NCBI RefSeq assembly: GCF_026212465.1
Contig: NC_080050.1
Span: 29,608,070-29,672,069, forward strand
Source: Amaranthus tricolor
Taxonomy: Eukaryota > Streptophyta > Magnoliopsida > Caryophyllales > Amaranthaceae
DNA length: 64,000 nt
Direction: 5' to 3'
The translations under genes and the position numbers were made by a program. Within the stretch, counting starts at the first letter, position 1, and each line of letters opens with the position of its first letter. Positions 60,031-64,000 of the stretch are shown piece after piece. The notes under the pieces are model-generated. The model had not been told where the DNA came from. It did not search any database and saw only the letters and a list, made by a program, of their open reading frames with translations.

Positions 60031-61205
60031 AAAAAAATGTGGGCTCAAATTAAAAATTAAAAAAAGAGGAATAAATGAAGGTGGGTCTTTTTCTCTTCTC
60101 TGTATATGGTTTTTAGTGCTGGAAAAACAGTGATTCTTTTCTTTGTAATTGTTTTATCCCTTTAAATTAACCATCTTTTAGTAATAATAATTTAATTTAC
60201 ATGTAAAAAATGGGGTAAGTACCTAAGTGGGTATGTTTTTGCTTTTTGGATCAATCAAAAGTTTGGGTAGAAAATTGTGGTAAAAGCAATGAAATTTATG
60301 AATGAAGTAATAATGAAGAACATCAAAGGTTTTAGTTATAACAAAGAGTAAGAGTACGGTTTTTCGTCTTTTATCCTTTTTATGAATTACGATTATAATT
60401 ATATTTAAAATAACTATTACGAGCGAGATATATTAAAAATATCGACTATAATGATAATAATAATCGAAAGTTTTAGTTTTGGAGGGAGAAATAAAAAATA
60501 AAAATTTATAAATAAAAATAGTAAATGGAGTTAAATGAAAGTAAAAAGAAAAAAAAAGAGATAGAGAGAGAAAATGAAGGGGGTGGTTGATGATTATTCA
60601 ACGCGTAAGGCAGAAGGGACAAGAGGAGTGTAAGAAGTAAGAAGCTACCGACAGTGTGAGATACTCTACTCCTTAGATGGATAGATAGAGAGAGAGAATT
60701 TTGAGTTCCATGTGCCTTTTCTTTTTTTATTTATTTTTTTTTTCTATTTTCTAGAGAGAGATTGAAATTGCCTTTCTGTAATGCATAGATCTATCTCTGT
60801 ATCTCACTACGTCTTGCATTGTTTTTTTTTTTTTTTTTTATTCTTGCGCATAGACTTTTGAAAATATCGAATGTCTATTTGATTTTATAATCAAATCTCA
60901 TTAAATTTGAATATAAAAATAAATTTATAATCATAAAAAAGTAATATAAACACAAGATTTAACTTTAAACCAATTTAAAATATTTTATTCAAAATCGATT
61001 TGAGGATGCCAATAAATACCTTTAGTTGCCTATATTTCTTAAATGGATATTTTTTTTCCATCTAGTTAGCTTTTACTTCTCATCATACTAGTAAAGGTGT
61101 TCATCTAATAACACAATTTCTGCTAGTTTTTAGTTAATAGCGAAAAAAAACGACAACAATATAATAAAAAATACATGTAAATACCAAATAAATATAATTA
61201 AGTAA
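60031..61205. other. Intergenic, upstream of CESA
   Basis: AT-rich without ORFs. GA-rich patches (60540-60590 and 60680-60700) and a poly-T run (60820-60839). No element recognised. Confidence 0.4.
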
Positions 61206-61462
61206 TTCCTCCATTCCAATTTATTTACAACGTTTATTTTTTCAAGCAGTCCAATACGCTAATTCAATATTTAATATCTCTAATTATAAATAATAAAAAA
61301 TTATAAAAATTTAATATTAATAATTTTTGTAATGAAACGAATCAATCAAAATCTTACTTGACTATATTTTAACCTATAGATTAAAAAGTAATTACAAATT
61401 AAGAATTATGAATGAATAGTGTCATTTTTACCAATGTTGCAACTAATTTGAAACGGAGAAAA
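61206..61462. mobile_element. Stowaway-like MITE
   Basis: The left end CCTCCATTCCAATTTATTTACAACGTT and the right end CAACTAATTTGAAACGGAG are inverted and resemble the CTCCGTTYCAAATT ends of Tc1/mariner-derived Stowaway elements. The exact TA duplication is not resolved. Confidence 0.6.
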
Positions 61463-61637
61463 AATAAATATGTACTTGCACAATATTGACTGCATTGCAT
61501 TATATGTCGTTGTTTTTAACTGAATATAATATACATATGTTACGTTTAGGTACTTTTATCGAATGCATTGCACTATATCGTTTAAACCCCCTCGTTAAGT
61601 GTCTATCTTATGATTACACATGCCAATTTAGTGAATA

Positions 61638-61897
61638 CTCCCTCCGTTTCTTTTTGTTCTTCACATTTATTTTTTGTATAGTTTTCAATATAAATTTTAA
61701 ACCTCAATATCTCTAAATACACATAATAAAAAGATATAAAAAAATTCATAACAAAAAAGTATATATTAAGACGAATCTAACAAGATCTCGCATTAATATA
61801 TTTTATAATCTAAAAATGTGTCAAAAACATTAATTAAATTTTTCTCTCCTTAAGGTGAAATATTTCAAATGAGAAGAACATTAGATAACGGAGGAAG
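61638..61897. mobile_element. Stowaway MITE, 260 bp
   Basis: Ends CTCCCTCCGTTTC and (complement) CTTCCTCCGTTAT, inverted over about 25 bp through TGTTCTTC, flanked by TA at 61636-61637 and 61898-61899. Size, ends and TA target are the hallmarks of Stowaway elements of the Tc1/mariner superfamily. No ORF. Confidence 0.85.
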
Positions 61898-64000
61898 TAA
61901 TAAATAATTTTTTTAAAATTGCATTTGTAATCATAACATATAATATTATTTAATTATTTTTTAATAATTACATTATGGAGTGTAAATAGTAGGAACTTAA
62001 TTACCTATAAAGATATTCGTTTGTTTAATAATCCATAAGCTTTTTAGGTTCTTATTTCATGTAATTCGCTATTTTATCATATTGCCTCTTATTCTAATTA
62101 AATATTATGTTTTTCTTTTGGTATATTCATATCAAATATTTTTTTTTCCCTTATTTATACTCATATGGCGCATAAATTTCAACTATTTATAAAATTGCTA
62201 TTAAATTATTATTTTTTTCTCTTACTTCATATCACTTCTCTCATGTAATCCCATATGATTTTCTTTTCTATTTCTTAAAATTGTTGCACTATCAATTAGA
62301 CATTTAATTAGAATTCTTTCAAAAGTTACTTTATAAAACTTTCCCATAAGTTATTTTTATTGAATTTGTATTTTACTGTATCATCATTTTAAGGGTATTA
62401 TAAAAAAAGTTTTGTGAAATTATAAAAAAGGTTAATTTATGGCAAGTCTTATGGGGAGTTTAAAGGGGGGTTTGACCTTAAACAATTTAAGTCATTATAT
62501 AATGTTAAAATAGGGTGTTAATGTATTGCGTTTATAATAAAATGATGTGGCTTACTAGTTAAGAGTATGAAATAATTTTCGAATTAGAACTTAAAAACTT
62601 AATTCTTGGCTAGCTAATTTATCTAACTTATGACACAAGATCCGTTATTAGACTCAGACCCTCAGCTAAGGGCGGAGCAAATAATACTGAGACCCTATTT
62701 ATTTTTCATAAATTTTAAAGGGCCCTTTATAATTAAAAACTGAGATTTTTTTTAAATTAAAATAAAAATTCAACACAATTTAAATTTTAAGTACTAGAAT
62801 TAAATATAAGCTCAACATAATTTCTAATTTTATTAAATATTGATTTTATGAAAATAACTATAATTAAGTTGTTAAAAATTAAACTTTCATCTCTAAAATT
62901 GGTAGAGAAAAAATAGTAATAGATTGATGAATATTTGAAGGGTTAAAAAATTAAGAAATTTTTTTTTATTATTTTTATAAATTAAGTTACTGATTGTTGA
63001 TGTTTAATGAATATGTAAAATTAATACTGTATTTGGATAGAGAGAATGGAGGGAAAAAAAGATGAGAAATTTGAAAGGATTGAGGATCTATTGTTTAGAA
63101 CTTTAGATAGCAAAAAGGGAGGAGAAGGATCTGAAGGGAAAGGGTTTGCAGTGAAGCCATGGGGCAAACTCTGTTAAGAATACGATATCTCATAAAGTAA
63201 AAAGATTTGGAGGGAAAACACTCATATTCAATTTTTTCCCTTTCTTTCCCTTTCTTTCCCTTATAAACAAACAAGGTGCACTATTTCTCCTTATCCTTTC
63301 GCTTCATTTCCCTTCCTTCCCTTTGATTTCATTTTCTTTTTTTTCTCTCCTAATTTATTATCTAAATATAATGTAAATGATGTAAGAGAAAATATTTGAA
63401 AGCTAAAGAGTTGATTTAAAAAGAGATAAAAAAAGGAGAAAAAAATATTATTAATAGAATTTAAATATATAAACATTGATATGTAAAGTAAACATATGCC
63501 CTGTGCGGTTTGGGCATCCCGCATAACCTCAAAATCACCCATGCACTCGGCCTAAAACAAAAGAGGGAGCAATTGGAAGGAAAACTTTTTGAACAAAATA
63601 TCATTTAATAATACCTTAACTGTTTTTAAAATGAAAATTGTTACAACCACACCAAAACAATGGCGAAGTCTTCATCTTAAAAGATTAGGTTTAACTACAT
63701 GAACCACTATATCAGTCTCAATGGTCGCCCACATGAACTCATTCTGATTTTTACCAATCTCAATCTGCAAGTTTAGATCCTTTGAAATTTTTTCCATTCT
63801 TGTCTTCCATGTCATTTTCTATTGTCCTCGTTCTTTTTTAAGTCTCTGAGCTCTAACTCTAATTTTTGGTTTATGACCATTGGATGTGACAAAGTTTTAT
63901 CGAGTTTGTTGTCACTAAGCTATTGCTCACCCTTCTCCTATATCCGAACTTAAAACCAACAATAAGCAACATAAATTCATAAGAAAAGTTAAAAATGAAA
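61898..64000. other. Intergenic to window end
   Basis: No gene recognised. A purine-rich block (63030-63150) and a pyrimidine-rich block (63230-63350) are roughly complementary (GATAGAGAGAATGGAGGGAAA against TTTTCTCTCC..TTATTATCTAAATA) and may be an old MITE of about 350 bp. The rest is AT-rich. Confidence 0.4.

Overview
The window is plant nuclear DNA: AT-rich, intron-containing genes, and several plant-specific transposon families (MULE, CACTA, hAT, PIF/Harbinger and Stowaway types, Copia and Gypsy-like LTR elements). A eudicot is clear from the gene types. An Amaranthaceae/Caryophyllales source is only an impression from the repeat style. All boundaries were read by eye from splice signals, reading-frame continuity and target-site duplications (TSDs); no search was run.

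Layout. (1) 346-579 (-): first exon of a plastid-type soluble inorganic pyrophosphatase, whose remaining exons lie left of the window. (2) 826-13027: a 12.2-kb Mutator-like element (MULE-1) with long terminal inverted repeats (TIRs) and an 11-bp TSD. It carries a broken MUSTANG-like transposase, a broken plant-mobile-domain (PMD) gene and a GRF zinc-finger ORF. A CACTA element (6618-12435) sits inside it, and a 3.6-kb solo LTR (8415-12016) sits inside the CACTA element, each with its own TSD. (3) 13393-14624: a PIF/Harbinger-like foldback element holding an array of AACCGCC palindromes. (4) 15543-15995: a small Ser-rich gene. (5) 19.4-22.1 kb: a MITE and Copia/LTR debris. (6) 23298-24710: an intronless PPR gene. 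(7) 28.0-32.7 kb: a MITE, two Copia pol relics (one split by an LTR-like insertion) and a 107-bp TG...CA palindrome. (8) 33354-40138: MULE-2, a deletion derivative of the same superfamily with a 10-bp TSD; a hAT element (35186-38857) is inserted in its PMD segment. (9) 41395-50087 (+): a 12-exon gene for a large acidic repeat-rich protein of about 2182 residues with a SAP-like N-terminus. (10) 53565-59739 (-): a complete 14-exon cellulose synthase of the CESA6 clade, 1099 residues. (11) 60-64 kb: intergenic DNA with two Stowaway-type MITEs.

The host genes (pyrophosphatase, Ser-rich protein, PPR, SAP-like protein, cellulose synthase) form no operon or cluster. The strongest unexplained signals are: (a) the nested-transposon stratigraphy; (b) covarying TTA-N-TAA hairpins inside the TIRs of both MULEs; (c) a MULE carrying PMD and GRF genes, the PMD segment being shared by both copies; (d) the large gene whose ten internal exons are all phase 1-1; (e) the palindrome array in the Harbinger-like element.
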